Positions 26,757 through 35,333 are shown, counted from the stretch's first letter. The stretch: DNA of 63,407 nucleotides from Alistipes sp. (GCA_017398555.1 JAFQFV010000014.1:1-63407), one strand, 5' to 3'. The notes: a model not told the origin generated them from the letters alone. Translations and numbers: made by a program.

Positions 26757-27776
26757 CTACAAATCACTACTGCCGTTGTAGCCGATAGAACCCTTATCGA
26801 CTGCAACGGCTCTCTCTGTGCCATAGTGTAGCAGAGTATCGTAGAACTTTTTGTCGTGATTCTTACAGAGCGAGTGCACAAGTTCGTGCAGAATAACCAC
26901 ATCCACAAACTCCGCGCTGCTCTTCATCAACCTATAATCGAGCAAAACCAGAGCTGATTTACAGTGGTAGTAACCATTATATTTTCTCAAATGTTCCACT
27001 CTACACTTCGAGTAGTATAGCCCCGTCTGTTTGGATATCTCGGCTATACGTTTAGGCAGATACTCTTCCGCCGCCTTTCTGAGCAGTTTGACTCCATAGG
27101 CAATTATATACTCGCGAGTCGATACCAAGTCGAAATCGACATTTTGCGGGGTTATAATCGTATATCTATCGCCCTCACAACGATAGCCATATTTCGTTCC
27201 ACTTCCACGCTCTATGCGCAGTTTGAAGAGCGGATAGTCTAACTGAAAATTCTCGTCGATACACCCATAATTGCTCTTCTGCCTACGCCAATCGGCATTT
27301 ACAAGCGCCTTACAAATAGCCGCCACAGCCAAGTCGTAAGGCTCAGATGTGTGCAGCGTAACACCAATATAACCGGCATTAAATCGCACCTGCGGATAGT
27401 CTGCGTTAGCCGAGAAAGTTACCCTTATCTCACCAAACTCCGCATCCGTAAAGGTTACAGGTTCCCTGCTGTCAATCACCCCTCGCTCCTCTATCTCCGC
27501 CCGAATAGCCGCCACATCTTTTGCAATCCATGCAGAATAACGCTCCTTCCAACGATACCACCGTAGCGCCTCAAACAGATTGCGTTCAACACCCAATCCG
27601 TGGCTATGGCAGTAACCCAGATAGCTCTCTGCACGAGACAAACCATCCGTTGCAGCGCGTCTGAAGAGCGCTACGGCAGCGGCATACTCTCCCCTGTCGA
27701 AGAGCTCTTTGCCCCTCTCCCACTGCTGCTCTTTGAGCCGCTGGCTATAGTATCCGTCGCCTAAATTGTAATACAT
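26757..27776 (-). CDS. Sel1-repeat / YgjP-type (DUF45) metallopeptidase fusion
   Basis: 339 residues. Residues about 15-75 form Sel1-like repeats (YAAAVALFRRAATDGLSRAE, then SYLGYCHSHGLGVERNLFEA). The rest matches the YgjP/WLM type domain: it ends with ILHELVHSLCKNHDKKFYD, which fits HExxH...NHxxxF of the SprT/WLM/DUF45 zincins (two His plus a third downstream His as Zn ligands, Glu as base). A Sel1 module fused to this peptidase is uncommon and suggests protein-interaction targeting. Cytoplasmic, with no signal peptide. Minus-strand -7 box TAACTTTG at 27800-27807. Confidence 0.75.
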   Translation of the reverse strand: MYYNLGDGYYSQRLKEQQWERGKELFDRGEYAAAVALFRRAATDGLSRAESYLGYCHSHGLGVERNLFEALRWYRWKERYSAWIAKDVAAIRAEIEERGVIDSREPVTFTDAEFGEIRVTFSANADYPQVRFNAGYIGVTLHTSEPYDLAVAAICKALVNADWRRQKSNYGCIDENFQLDYPLFKLRIERGSGTKYGYRCEGDRYTIITPQNVDFDLVSTREYIIAYGVKLLRKAAEEYLPKRIAEISKQTGLYYSKCRVEHLRKYNGYYHCKSALVLLDYRLMKSSAEFVDVVILHELVHSLCKNHDKKFYDTLLHYGTERAVAVDKGSIGYNGSSDL

Positions 27777-27799
27777 CCGCTATATTGTCTATTTTATGC

Positions 27800-27846
27800 C
27801 AAAGTTATAAAATTTTCGAGAAATGGCCCACAATTAGATAGCTTTG
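27800..27846. promoter_or_regulatory. Divergent promoter pair
   Basis: TAACTTTG on the minus strand (27800-27807) serves the metallopeptidase gene. TAGCTTTG on the plus strand (27839-27846) serves the GH99-like gene at 27863. Confidence 0.5.
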
Positions 27847-27862
27847 CATAAAATTTATCGAT

Positions 27863-28990
27863 ATGGATAGCAACACAGAGATTATCGCCCTCTACCTTCC
27901 GCAGTTCTACCCTTTTAAGGAGAATAGTCGTTGGTGGGGCGCAGGCTTTACCGAGTGGACAAATGTTGCCAAGGCAAAACCCCTCTTCAAGGGGCACGAA
28001 CAGCCCCGAATCCCGGCAGATTTGAGCTTCTACGACCTACGATTGGCGGAGGTGAGAGAGGAGCAGGTGCGCCTTGCAAAAAAGGCGGGCGTGACAGCAT
28101 TCTGCTATTGGCACTATTGGTTTGGTGATGGCAGGCAGCTACTTACGCGTGTATTTGATGAGGTACTTGCAAGCGGTAAGCCAGACTTTAAGTTCTGTTT
28201 GGGGTGGGCAAACCACTCTTGGTATGCAAAGACGTGGGACAAGAGCGGCGAAGACCGACTGCTTATCGAGCAGCGTTATACAGGATTAGACGATGCAAAG
28301 TCACACTTCGACTATCTGCTCCGCGCCTTTAAGGACAAGCGTTATCTAAAGATTGACGGCAAACCATTTCTCTTTATCTTCGACCCAAAGCAGCTGCCAA
28401 CTACCTATATCGACCACTTTGAACTTTGGGCAAAACAGGCGGGATTTGATGGCATCTATTTGGTTGCCAATTTACGACCTTTTGACAACAAAAGTCACTA
28501 CCTATCAATCGGTTACAGCGCAGTACTTATCAACCGCATCACTCGTTACACAAAAACGGATATAGCCCTCGATCGCCACCGAGCAAAGGTTGCACGGCTA
28601 AAGGAGATATTCCCCTCTATAGGTCGTCTGCGTACGCTGCTAAAGGGTTTTAGGCGCAACCCAGAGATTGTCGATTACTCTACCCTCTACCCTCAGCTCA
28701 CAACAGAGGAGGAGCTCTCCGAGCAGGTTATCCCCCAGCTTGTACCACAATGGGACCACACCCCGCGCAGTGGAGTACACGGCACGGCATGGATAAATGC
28801 CACGCCCGAGAACTTCTACCATCACGCCAAGCAGGTAGTTGAGGCGGTGAGCAAAAAGAGGCACAAGCTCATTATCCTCAAGTCGTGGAACGAGTGGGGT
28901 GAGGGGAACTACATGGAGCCTGACAGCAGATTTGGACACGGTTTTATCGATGCGTTGCGTCGTGCTATAGATGAGAGCAATGAAGATTAA
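27863..28990 (+). CDS. GH99-like / WbsX-type glycan protein
   Basis: 375 residues. Matches the WbsX/GH99-like domain found in O-antigen and capsule loci and in some glycosyltransferase fusions. Family hallmarks are ALYLPQFYPFKENSRWWGAG, FTEWTNV, FCYWHYWFGDG, FCLGWANHSW and ILKSWNEWGEGN. It has no signal peptide, so it is probably cytoplasmic or membrane-associated during surface-glycan assembly. Whether it is a glycosidase or a transferase is unresolved for this family. Its 3' end overlaps the glycosyltransferase-like gene. Confidence 0.85.
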   Translation: MDSNTEIIALYLPQFYPFKENSRWWGAGFTEWTNVAKAKPLFKGHEQPRIPADLSFYDLRLAEVREEQVRLAKKAGVTAFCYWHYWFGDGRQLLTRVFDEVLASGKPDFKFCLGWANHSWYAKTWDKSGEDRLLIEQRYTGLDDAKSHFDYLLRAFKDKRYLKIDGKPFLFIFDPKQLPTTYIDHFELWAKQAGFDGIYLVANLRPFDNKSHYLSIGYSAVLINRITRYTKTDIALDRHRAKVARLKEIFPSIGRLRTLLKGFRRNPEIVDYSTLYPQLTTEEELSEQVIPQLVPQWDHTPRSGVHGTAWINATPENFYHHAKQVVEAVSKKRHKLIILKSWNEWGEGNYMEPDSRFGHGFIDALRRAIDESNED

Positions 28991-29768
28991 GAGTTTTATC
29001 CCCAAGCCTATTCGCCGAGCGATAAAGAGGATTGAGGCGAGGAGCCAGATGGCCGTAAGCATCGCCCAAAACAGGCTATTCGGTATCGCTACGACAGACT
29101 ACAAACGGGTGCCAATAATCATCAACAACTTCAACCGTTTGGAGTATCTAGAGCGGCTGATAGCCTCGTTAGAGTTACGCGGCTATACCAATATATATAT
29201 TATAGACAACTGCTCAAGCTATCCGCCACTTTTGGAGTACTACAGACAGACAAGCTACAAGGTATTTCGCCTAAAGAGAAATATCGGATACCGCGCGCTA
29301 TGGGAGAGTGGAATTTACAACCGTTTCAAACACTCGTTCTACGTCTATACCGATGTCGATATGGAGATTGACCCGATGTGTCCCGACAACTTTATGGAGC
29401 GATTTATCGACATTATGAGCCGTTATCCGTTATGCCAGAAGGTCGGTTTCGGTATCAGGATAGACAATCTGCCAGAGTGTTACAGCAACAAGGGTCAAGT
29501 GGTTAAGTGGGAGAGTCAATTTTGGCAAGATGAGGTCGAAGTGGGGCTCTATCGTGCGCAGATAGATACGACCTTTGCCCTCTATCGCCCATTTTGCAGG
29601 GGTGTTGCCTCGGCATACCATCAGACCTTCCGCACAGGTTTCCCCTATGTAATTAGGCACCTGCCGTGGTATGTCGATTCGGCAAACTTAAGCGATGAGG
29701 AGCAATACTACCTACAAAGTATCAAGAGTTCAACCCATTGGTCCGTACTGTCGAAGGGTAAAAAGTAG
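28980..29768 (+). CDS. Glycosyltransferase-like protein (GT-A fold)
   Basis: 262 residues from ATG 28980; an in-frame ATG at 28971 is also possible. After a basic N-terminal region it shows a GT2-like core: VPIIINNFNRLEYLERLIAS, NIYIIDNCSSYPPLLEYY, and YTDVDMEIDP as the DxD-type metal motif. It probably adds a sugar to a surface glycan, in partnership with the overlapping GH99-like gene. The pair is isolated from any recognisable capsule or O-antigen locus. Confidence 0.8.
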   Translation: MKIKSFIPKPIRRAIKRIEARSQMAVSIAQNRLFGIATTDYKRVPIIINNFNRLEYLERLIASLELRGYTNIYIIDNCSSYPPLLEYYRQTSYKVFRLKRNIGYRALWESGIYNRFKHSFYVYTDVDMEIDPMCPDNFMERFIDIMSRYPLCQKVGFGIRIDNLPECYSNKGQVVKWESQFWQDEVEVGLYRAQIDTTFALYRPFCRGVASAYHQTFRTGFPYVIRHLPWYVDSANLSDEEQYYLQSIKSSTHWSVLSKGKK

Positions 29769-29789
29769 CCCACTCCAAAACCGAAAAAG

Positions 29790-29813
29790 GTCGGGTAATT
29801 TACTACCCGACCA
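29790..29813. terminator. Bidirectional terminator between glycosyltransferase and secG
   Basis: Stem GGTCGGGTA / TACCCGACC with loop ATTTAC. It is preceded by AAAAA, giving a T-run on the minus strand for secG, and followed by AATCTTT on the plus strand. Confidence 0.75.
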
Positions 29814-29834
29814 ATCTTTATCGCAATACTTCAA

Positions 29835-30185
29835 TTAGTTTGCAGGTGTTGCCTCAGCCTCTGCTGCAGGAACCTCAGCCTGAGGAACTACAACATCTGC
29901 TGCAGGTGCTGCCATCTCCTCAACCAGTTCAGCTGCCTCTGATGCTACAGGGCTCTGTGCAGGCTTAGTGTCCATTGCAAGAGTTGCTGCAAGGCTCAGA
30001 ACGAAGATTGCAACTGCAAGACCCCAAGTGAGCTTCTCAAGAAAATCGGTTGTCTGACGAACACCCATAACCTGGTTTGAAGCACCGAAGTTTGAAGCCA
30101 TACCGCTCTTAGGATTCTGAACCAACACTGCAAGCACCATAAGTACGCTTGCGATAAGTACCAATACAATACAAAGTGTGTACAT
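29835..30185 (-). CDS. secG: Preprotein translocase subunit SecG
   Basis: 116 residues. Inner-membrane accessory subunit of SecYEG. Two transmembrane helices (about 3-22 and 52-72) flank the conserved cytoplasmic loop VQNPKSGMASNFGASNQVMG. A 40-residue Ala/Glu/Pro/Val tail (EEMAAPAADVVVPQAEV) follows, a C-terminal extension absent from E. coli SecG. Last gene of the HU / sigma-54 / LptE / TPR-like / SecG operon. Confidence 0.92.
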   Translation of the reverse strand: MYTLCIVLVLIASVLMVLAVLVQNPKSGMASNFGASNQVMGVRQTTDFLEKLTWGLAVAIFVLSLAATLAMDTKPAQSPVASEAAELVEEMAAPAADVVVPQAEVPAAEAEATPAN

Positions 30186-30204
30186 ATCAATAAATATTAT
30201 TAAA

Positions 30205-30633
30205 TTATCGTAACTTTTCTATTTGAGTTGCAAAGTAAGCACTTTTTTTCGGATTTAGCAAACTTAATTTGCGATATATTTCAATCGCCTCCGAATTTAG
30301 CCCCTGTTTTGCATAAATTTCTGCCAACTCCTCACTTACAAGGTCATCATCTTCATCAAAATCGGCCTCGGTCTTCACCTCCGTATCGACCTCGCCCTCC
30401 TCAGCAACAATGCGATAGTCATCCACCTTAAGAAAACGACTGATAAGCTCGGCATCGCTCACGGCTGCCAGACGCTCAACGTCGATACCCTCAAGTTGCA
30501 AAAGTCCCGCACCACGAGCCGTAGCAAGCAGGCTCTGCAGTGGAGAGTTCGGGTTCTTCACTGCGCGCAGTGTGGTACACCACGGATAGCTCGCCTCGTC
30601 TATTGTCGCAACCTGTTGTAGTCCCCTCTCCAT
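30205..30633 (-). CDS. TPR-like protein of unknown function
   Basis: 142 residues, soluble. The N-terminal half contains a YPWCTTLRAVKN segment typical of this position in Bacteroidota genomes. A strongly acidic linker follows (EEGEVDTEVKTEADFDEDDD). The C-terminus is one TPR-like helix pair (LAEIYAKQGLNSEAIEIYRK). Between LptE and SecG it may assist envelope biogenesis; that is inference from gene order only. Confidence 0.65.
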   Translation of the reverse strand: MERGLQQVATIDEASYPWCTTLRAVKNPNSPLQSLLATARGAGLLQLEGIDVERLAAVSDAELISRFLKVDDYRIVAEEGEVDTEVKTEADFDEDDDLVSEELAEIYAKQGLNSEAIEIYRKLSLLNPKKSAYFATQIEKLR

Positions 30634-30636
30634 CTT

Positions 30637-31140
30637 CTACCAATTTGATGCCGCTGCCTGGAAGATATCGGTCACAAGCTGCTCCACAATCTGCGGAATA
30701 AGCTCGCTTTCAACCTCATTCAGGAGCTTTGTTGAGTCATAATCGGCGTATGCCGAGAAGTTCTTATTAAATGACATCTTGTCATCTATGGCGTTGGTGA
30801 ACTTCACCTTAACGGTTATCGACAGACGGTTTTGCAGCGCATAATCACCACTCGACACAGATGAAGTGGTAGAGCTATAGCCCACAATCTCGCCCTCAAA
30901 GGCAAAGTCACCGCCCTCCTCTACCTGCACAAGGTTTGTGCGTGAGGCGAAACGCTGTGTAAGCTCATCGGTCATGGTTGCACTAAGAATTGGGGCAACC
31001 ATTGGAGCATTATTCGGGAAGTATGCCACGCTGAAGGTCTTTGCATCAGGTGGAATAGATGCACCCGAAAGCGAGTACTTAACCGTACAGGCTGTCAGCA
31101 GCGATAGTGCTGCACAGCAGAGTATCAATAGTCTTTTCAT
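30637..31140 (-). CDS. lptE: LptE-like LPS-assembly lipoprotein
   Basis: 167 residues with a lipobox (LSLLTAC, Cys18). The mature part begins KYSLSGASIPPDAKTFSVAY, typical of Bacteroidota LptE-type proteins, which plug the outer-membrane LptD barrel that inserts lipopolysaccharide. The family's alternating beta/alpha pattern is visible (DFAFEGEIVGYSST; NRLSITVKVKF). Its ATG overlaps the TGA of the sigma-54 activator gene. Confidence 0.82.
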   Translation of the reverse strand: MKRLLILCCAALSLLTACTVKYSLSGASIPPDAKTFSVAYFPNNAPMVAPILSATMTDELTQRFASRTNLVQVEEGGDFAFEGEIVGYSSTTSSVSSGDYALQNRLSITVKVKFTNAIDDKMSFNKNFSAYADYDSTKLLNEVESELIPQIVEQLVTDIFQAAASNW

Positions 31141-32348
31141 TGCTCTATACCAAGTTCTTTAATTCGTCTGTAAAGGGTCCTCTCGGACATAAACAACTCC
31201 GCCGCCGCAGCCCTTCTTGAGCCACCATTACGGCGCAATGCACGCAAAATCTGCTCACGCTGCATATCGGCCTTTGTGGCAGGAACAGCCTGCTGCTCCT
31301 CTACCACCTCCTCGGCATAATCATACTCCTGATTTGCAGAGTGTTGTGGCAACAGACCTGCAAAGTCCTTATGCTGTGACTCTGCACCCATTGTCGGAGC
31401 AACGCCAACACCATAACCCTGCAATTGGCGCAACATCATCTTCATCTCGTTGATGTCGTTGCGCATATCGAAGAGTACCTTATAGAGCAACTCGCGCTCG
31501 GTATTCATATCGTCATACGACGCAGCACCCGAAACACTCGGTGTTGTTGCTCCACGCTGCTCAACAAGGTAGGTCGATAGTATCTGTGCCGTAATCTCGC
31601 GCGACTGCTCAATGGCAGATATCTGCTCGGCAACATTCTTCAGCTGGCGGATATTTCCCGGCCACGGATAACGCTCAATCATCTCACGCGCAGCAGCATC
31701 GAGAGTGATAGCCGGCATTCGGTACTGCACCGCAACATCCGATGCAAACTTACGGAAGAGCAGATATATATCCTCCGGGCGCTCACGCAGAGCAGGAACG
31801 GCGATAGGCACCGTATTGAGGCGGTAGTAGAGATCCTCCCTGAACTTACCCTCAGAGATTGCTCGCTGTAGATTGTTATTTGTCGCCGCAACGACGCGCA
31901 CGTTGGTCTTCTGCACCTTGGCAGAGCCGACACGGATAAACTCGCCCGTCTGAAGCACGCGCAACAGACGCACCTGAGTACTGAGCGGCAGCTCACCCAC
32001 CTCATCAAGGAAGATTGTTCCGCCATCAGCCTCCTCAAAGTAGCCCTTGCGAGAGTCCACAGCACCTGTAAAGGCGCCCTTCTCATGGCCGAAAAGTTCC
32101 GAGTCTATAGTACCCTCCGGAATAGCTCCGCAGTTCACAGCCACATACTTGCCGTGCTTACGTGCCGAGTTGTCGTGGATAATCTTCGGAAAGAACTCCT
32201 TACCCACGCCACTCTCGCCCGTAACGAGCACAGAGAGGTCTGTCGGAGCAACACGCAGGGCAATCTCCAGAGCCCTATTAAGCAGCTCCGAGTTACCGAT
32301 AATGCCAAAGCGTTGCTTTGTCGAAAGTATGTTACTTGTATTGCTCAT
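31137..32348 (-). CDS. Sigma-54-dependent transcriptional activator
   Basis: 403 residues from ATG 32348 (an in-frame TTG lies six bases upstream). No receiver domain: it begins almost directly with the AAA+ domain (about 12-245): GESGVGKE (Walker A), GAFTGAVD (sigma-54 contact loop), IFLDEVGEL (Walker B) and an R-finger region. An acidic, Gln-rich linker follows, then a C-terminal Fis-type HTH (GGSRRAAAAELFMSERTLYR). The input signal is not evident. Lies between the HU-CCDC81 gene (six bases) and lptE. Confidence 0.9.
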   Translation of the reverse strand: MSNTSNILSTKQRFGIIGNSELLNRALEIALRVAPTDLSVLVTGESGVGKEFFPKIIHDNSARKHGKYVAVNCGAIPEGTIDSELFGHEKGAFTGAVDSRKGYFEEADGGTIFLDEVGELPLSTQVRLLRVLQTGEFIRVGSAKVQKTNVRVVAATNNNLQRAISEGKFREDLYYRLNTVPIAVPALRERPEDIYLLFRKFASDVAVQYRMPAITLDAAAREMIERYPWPGNIRQLKNVAEQISAIEQSREITAQILSTYLVEQRGATTPSVSGAASYDDMNTERELLYKVLFDMRNDINEMKMMLRQLQGYGVGVAPTMGAESQHKDFAGLLPQHSANQEYDYAEEVVEEQQAVPATKADMQREQILRALRRNGGSRRAAAAELFMSERTLYRRIKELGIEQ

Positions 32349-32354
32349 CCTCAA

Positions 32355-33011
32355 CTAATTGATATCACTATTATCACTTGTTGTTGTCGGTATCTGAATC
32401 ATCGGAATACGCTGAGCATCCATCTGCTCATCCAAATCACGCTCCGGAGAGTTCCACATGCAGTAGAGGCCATAGCCGAGCGCCAACAGCGCACCGGCAA
32501 TCACAACGCCCACAATCCACATCAACAAGCCGCCGCTTGATTTGCGAGCAGAGCGAGCTGTTCTTGGTGCAGGCTTTGCCTCGGGACGTACAGGTGGTGC
32601 TGTAGGGGTAGGAACAACTATCGGCTCTACAGGTTTTACAGGCTCTGCAGGTGTCACCGGCTCCACAGGCTCTGCTGCCGCTGCAGGGATAACAATCTGC
32701 TCAGGCTTAACCTTCTCAAATGTCAAAACGCCCTCGGCATTACGAGAGAAAGTGCCCAAATTGACAACAAAACAGCTACCCGACTCCTGCAAATCATGAC
32801 GCACCTCAAATATAAAACGATCAATCGCCGCAGCAGCCACTATCTCACTCGCACCCTGCTCCATGAGCAACGCACGCAACACGCCATCGTCACCCTTAAG
32901 CAGCTCCGAGAAGATAATATCGCCATCTCCCTTAACCACAAAGGCTCCGAACGATGGAATAACCAATCTGCGATTGCTCTTCAGATACTCGTTTATAACT
33001 CCTACTAACAT
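32355..33011 (-). CDS. HU-CCDC81 domain membrane protein
   Basis: 218 residues from ATG 33011, the start consistent with the family (MLVGVINEYLKSNRRLVIPS). Residues 1-110 contain two HU/IHF-like subdomains of the bacterial CCDC81 type (FGAFVVKGDG, LGTFSRNAEG). A Pro/Val/Glu-rich linker follows (about 115-165) and one transmembrane helix (LLMWIVGVVIAGALLALGYG, about 172-191). Related proteins often end in a SPOR domain, which is absent here. A role linking DNA or cell-division proteins to the membrane is assumed for this family. Confidence 0.82.
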   Translation of the reverse strand: MLVGVINEYLKSNRRLVIPSFGAFVVKGDGDIIFSELLKGDDGVLRALLMEQGASEIVAAAAIDRFIFEVRHDLQESGSCFVVNLGTFSRNAEGVLTFEKVKPEQIVIPAAAAEPVEPVTPAEPVKPVEPIVVPTPTAPPVRPEAKPAPRTARSARKSSGGLLMWIVGVVIAGALLALGYGLYCMWNSPERDLDEQMDAQRIPMIQIPTTTSDNSDIN

Positions 33012-33040
33012 AGTCACAACTTCAAATACTTTCCAACCCA

Positions 33041-33048
33041 CAAAGATA
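33041..33048 (-). promoter_or_regulatory. -7 box of the HU / sigma-54 / lptE / secG operon
   Basis: TATCTTTG on the minus strand, 29 bases before the ATG at 33011. Confidence 0.6.
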
Positions 33049-33176
33049 CAAAATTATACGCGAAGTACCAAAAATTGAAAATTTTTAGGGTAGTTTTCTG
33101 CGAATTTATGATAGCCAAAGGCTATTTCGGCACAAATAGATACAAAAAAATAACAAAGTGTAATTAAAGTGATGCA

Positions 33177-33302
33177 TTTTATCGTCAGAGTGGTACAGTT
33201 GCGGGGCATCGTGAAAATTCCCGACGATGGATAGTACTAAGACGTACAGCCATTGTCGGGAATTAAGGGATGTGCCGCAAATGTGCCGCTATCACGATAA
33301 AA
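33177..33302. repeat. Dispersed hairpin element, TACTAARRCGTA-loop family, copy D
   Basis: Terminal inverted ends TTTTATCGT / ACGATAAAA. Nested arms GCGGGGCATC / GATGTGCCGC and ATTCCCGACGATGG / CCATTGTCGGGAAT lead to the tip GTACTAAGACGTAC. The same ends, arm order and GAGGGAT/AAGGGAT block recur at 52460-52584 (copy E). It lies beyond the 3' end of the MATE gene and its duplicated tail. The gap 33049-33176 is AT-rich with no other feature. Confidence 0.7.
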
Positions 33303-33307
33303 CTTCA

Positions 33308-33397
33308 CTTTTCTGATAAACCATCTTCAACCTACCAGACATAAAGTATTGAGCCACGCCTCGTAGTGCCATATAGGCTGTAAAGGCGAGCCACCGC
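33308..33397 (-). pseudogene. Duplicated 3' end of the MATE gene
   Basis: About 90 bases match the last 30 codons of the intact MATE gene (33527-33614) with few differences. On the minus strand it still reads WLAFTAYMALRGVAQYFMSG then RLKMVYQKS, after which the frame runs into unrelated DNA. It is a remnant of a tandem duplication or of a deleted second MATE gene. Confidence 0.75.
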
Positions 33398-33517
33398 TGC
33401 GATTAAGCCGAGCGGAGAGCCAAGCTTGTTTGAGCTATCCCGAGGCGGAGCAGTGTCGGCGAGCATACGACACGAAGTGGAGATAAGTGGTAGATTCTCT
33501 GCCACTTACAGCCTATA
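33398..33517. repeat. GC-rich repeat-like segment between two MATE tails
   Basis: No coding frame. Contains hairpins GTGTCG/CGACAC (near 33453-33474) and AGTGGTAGA/TCTGCCACT (near 33485-33508), and the stretch GCCGAGCGGAGAGCCAAGC, which resembles Bacteroidales dispersed repeats. The base composition differs from the flanking DNA. Confidence 0.45.
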
Positions 33518-34831
33518 TCAACCCTTACTTTTCTGATAGACCATCTTCAACCTTCCTGACATAAAGTATTGAGCTACACCACGTAGTGCCATATAGGCTG
33601 TAAATGCGAGCCACAGCGCATTATTCCCAATAAACGGATGAAGGCTATAGTAGAGTGTAAAGTATGCCAAGGTAGAGACGAGCATCGAGTTTCTCAAGAT
33701 GCGGGTAAGGGTGGCGCCGACCATTATTCCATCCATCAGAAATGGCAGAGCCGCAGCGATAGGTATAGCTATTACCCAACCGATATACTCTCCTGCAACG
33801 TTCAATATATCAGCAAGTTGTGCCTTATCGCCCACGAACATCGAGATAATATCCTGCCACCAGCCGACATAGATAACGATACAGACCACAGCCGTACCTA
33901 CAGCCCACACCACACAACGGCGGATACACAGGCGCAGCGAGCCCTCGTCTTTTGCACCGATAAAGCGACCTGTAAGGGCCTCAGCGGCGTATGCAAAACC
34001 GTCATTCATATACGAGAAGAGGGTGAACATCTGCAGCAGCATAGTATTGACTGCCAGCACTATATCGCTCTCCATACGGGCGGAGGCCGCGGTAAAGAAT
34101 GTATAGACAGCCACGATGCAGAAGGTGCGGATAATTATATCGCCATTGACAGCAAAGAACTCTCGCAGGGCGGTCATATCGAGCACCTGCGAAATCTCCA
34201 CATGTTGCAGTTTATCCCTAAAAAATAGCACCAACAGCACCACCGAGAGTATCATACCGATCCACTGCGCCACAACAGAGGCGTATGCAATACCGACAAT
34301 ACCCATATCAAAACCAAAGACAAACCAGAGGCTGAGCAGTACGTGAAGAACGTTGATAGTAATTGACGTAAACATCGGAATTACAGCATTTTGCATACCC
34401 GTAAACCACCCATTAAGTCCGAAGAGCATAATACCCGCAGGTACTGCCCAAATTCGGGCATAAAAGTAGTCGGAAACCATCTGATTTCCATTCATCATCC
34501 AGAGCGACAACTCCCCCAACGGATACTGCAACAGCAGCACCAGAATTCCGAGAATTGCCGAGATACCCACAGCTCGCACAAGCATTGCGGTAGTTGTCGC
34601 AAAGTCCTTTGCACCAAAGGCTTGCGCCGTAATTCCACTCGTTCCCATACGGATAAACGAGCAGTTCCAATAGATAAAATTGAATATCGACACACCGATA
34701 GCCAGCGCGCCGATTGTCGCTGCACTATCGCCCGTATGTCCGGCGATGGCAGTCGAGAAGATACCCATCAACGGAACGGTAATGTTCGAGATAATATTTG
34801 GTACGGCTATTCTGAAAATCTCTCTGTTCAT
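33518..34831 (-). CDS. MATE-family efflux transporter
   Basis: 437 residues from ATG 34831 (MNREIFRIAVPNIISNITVP), typical of DinF-type MATE proteins; the longer upstream frame is not used because its extra 50 residues are atypical. Twelve transmembrane helices in two bundles. Family marks are ISNITVPLMGIFSTAIAGHT and GMQNAVIPMF in the first half. Exports cationic drugs or metabolites by Na+ or H+ antiport. A TATTTTTG box ends four bases upstream of the ATG, so the mRNA may be nearly leaderless. Part of its 3' end is duplicated downstream. Confidence 0.88.
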   Translation of the reverse strand: MNREIFRIAVPNIISNITVPLMGIFSTAIAGHTGDSAATIGALAIGVSIFNFIYWNCSFIRMGTSGITAQAFGAKDFATTTAMLVRAVGISAILGILVLLLQYPLGELSLWMMNGNQMVSDYFYARIWAVPAGIMLFGLNGWFTGMQNAVIPMFTSITINVLHVLLSLWFVFGFDMGIVGIAYASVVAQWIGMILSVVLLVLFFRDKLQHVEISQVLDMTALREFFAVNGDIIIRTFCIVAVYTFFTAASARMESDIVLAVNTMLLQMFTLFSYMNDGFAYAAEALTGRFIGAKDEGSLRLCIRRCVVWAVGTAVVCIVIYVGWWQDIISMFVGDKAQLADILNVAGEYIGWVIAIPIAAALPFLMDGIMVGATLTRILRNSMLVSTLAYFTLYYSLHPFIGNNALWLAFTAYMALRGVAQYFMSGRLKMVYQKSKG

Positions 34832-34835
34832 AGTG

Positions 34836-34882
34836 CAAAAATACCTAAAATTTGGAAAAGAGCGACAAAATTTATAATTTTG
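34836..34882. promoter_or_regulatory. Divergent promoter pair, MATE and BACON lipoprotein
   Basis: TATTTTTG on the minus strand (34836-34843) lies unusually close to the MATE start codon. TAATTTTG on the plus strand (34875-34882) lies 25 bases before the lipoprotein start at 34908. Confidence 0.5.
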
Positions 34883-34907
34883 TAAAAACACAAGCATCAC
34901 TTTCGTT

Positions 34908-35333
34908 ATGAAAAAGTTTATCAATCTGCTCATTGTTGCCCTTTCGGCTGTTATCACCGTTAGTTGTTTAATCCGCGACACCCCTTCTGTAGAGTTCAGC
35001 GAGGAGAGCTATATAGTCCCTGCTGCGGGTGGCGAGCTGATTATTCCCGTACACTCGACCGGCGTTGATGATGTGACCGTAAAGTTCTCTGACAGAGCTA
35101 ATTGGGAGGTAGATGACAATGGAGATATGATACCTACGGAGGGTTGGTTGAAGATTGTCAAGATAGTCGATAGGTACAATGCCACACGCGACCTTGCAGC
35201 GTGGACCTCTGGCATTGCCGTTACTATTGAGCCGAACGAGGGTAATTTCGAGCGCACAGCCTACATCACAGTAAATAGTTTTACCGCCTACAGCACCGTA
35301 AGAGTCACACAATCCGGTGCTTTTGTAGAATAA
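34908..35333 (+). CDS. BACON-type lipoprotein
   Basis: 141 residues. Signal peptide with lipobox (VITVSC, Cys20). The mature part is one immunoglobulin-like BACON domain: PSVEFSEESYIVPAAGGEL, then VTVKFSDRANWEV, and a terminal strand ERTAYITVNSFTAYSTVRVT. BACON domains in Bacteroidota surface lipoproteins bind glycans or act as spacers. No catalytic domain is attached. A hairpin overlaps its stop codon. Confidence 0.75.
   Translation: MKKFINLLIVALSAVITVSCLIRDTPSVEFSEESYIVPAAGGELIIPVHSTGVDDVTVKFSDRANWEVDDNGDMIPTEGWLKIVKIVDRYNATRDLAAWTSGIAVTIEPNEGNFERTAYITVNSFTAYSTVRVTQSGAFVE

Noticed and set aside
33638-34228. A 196-residue plus-strand frame opposite the MATE gene
   Set aside because: The MATE protein on the minus strand has twelve expected helices; the antisense frame has no recognisable features.
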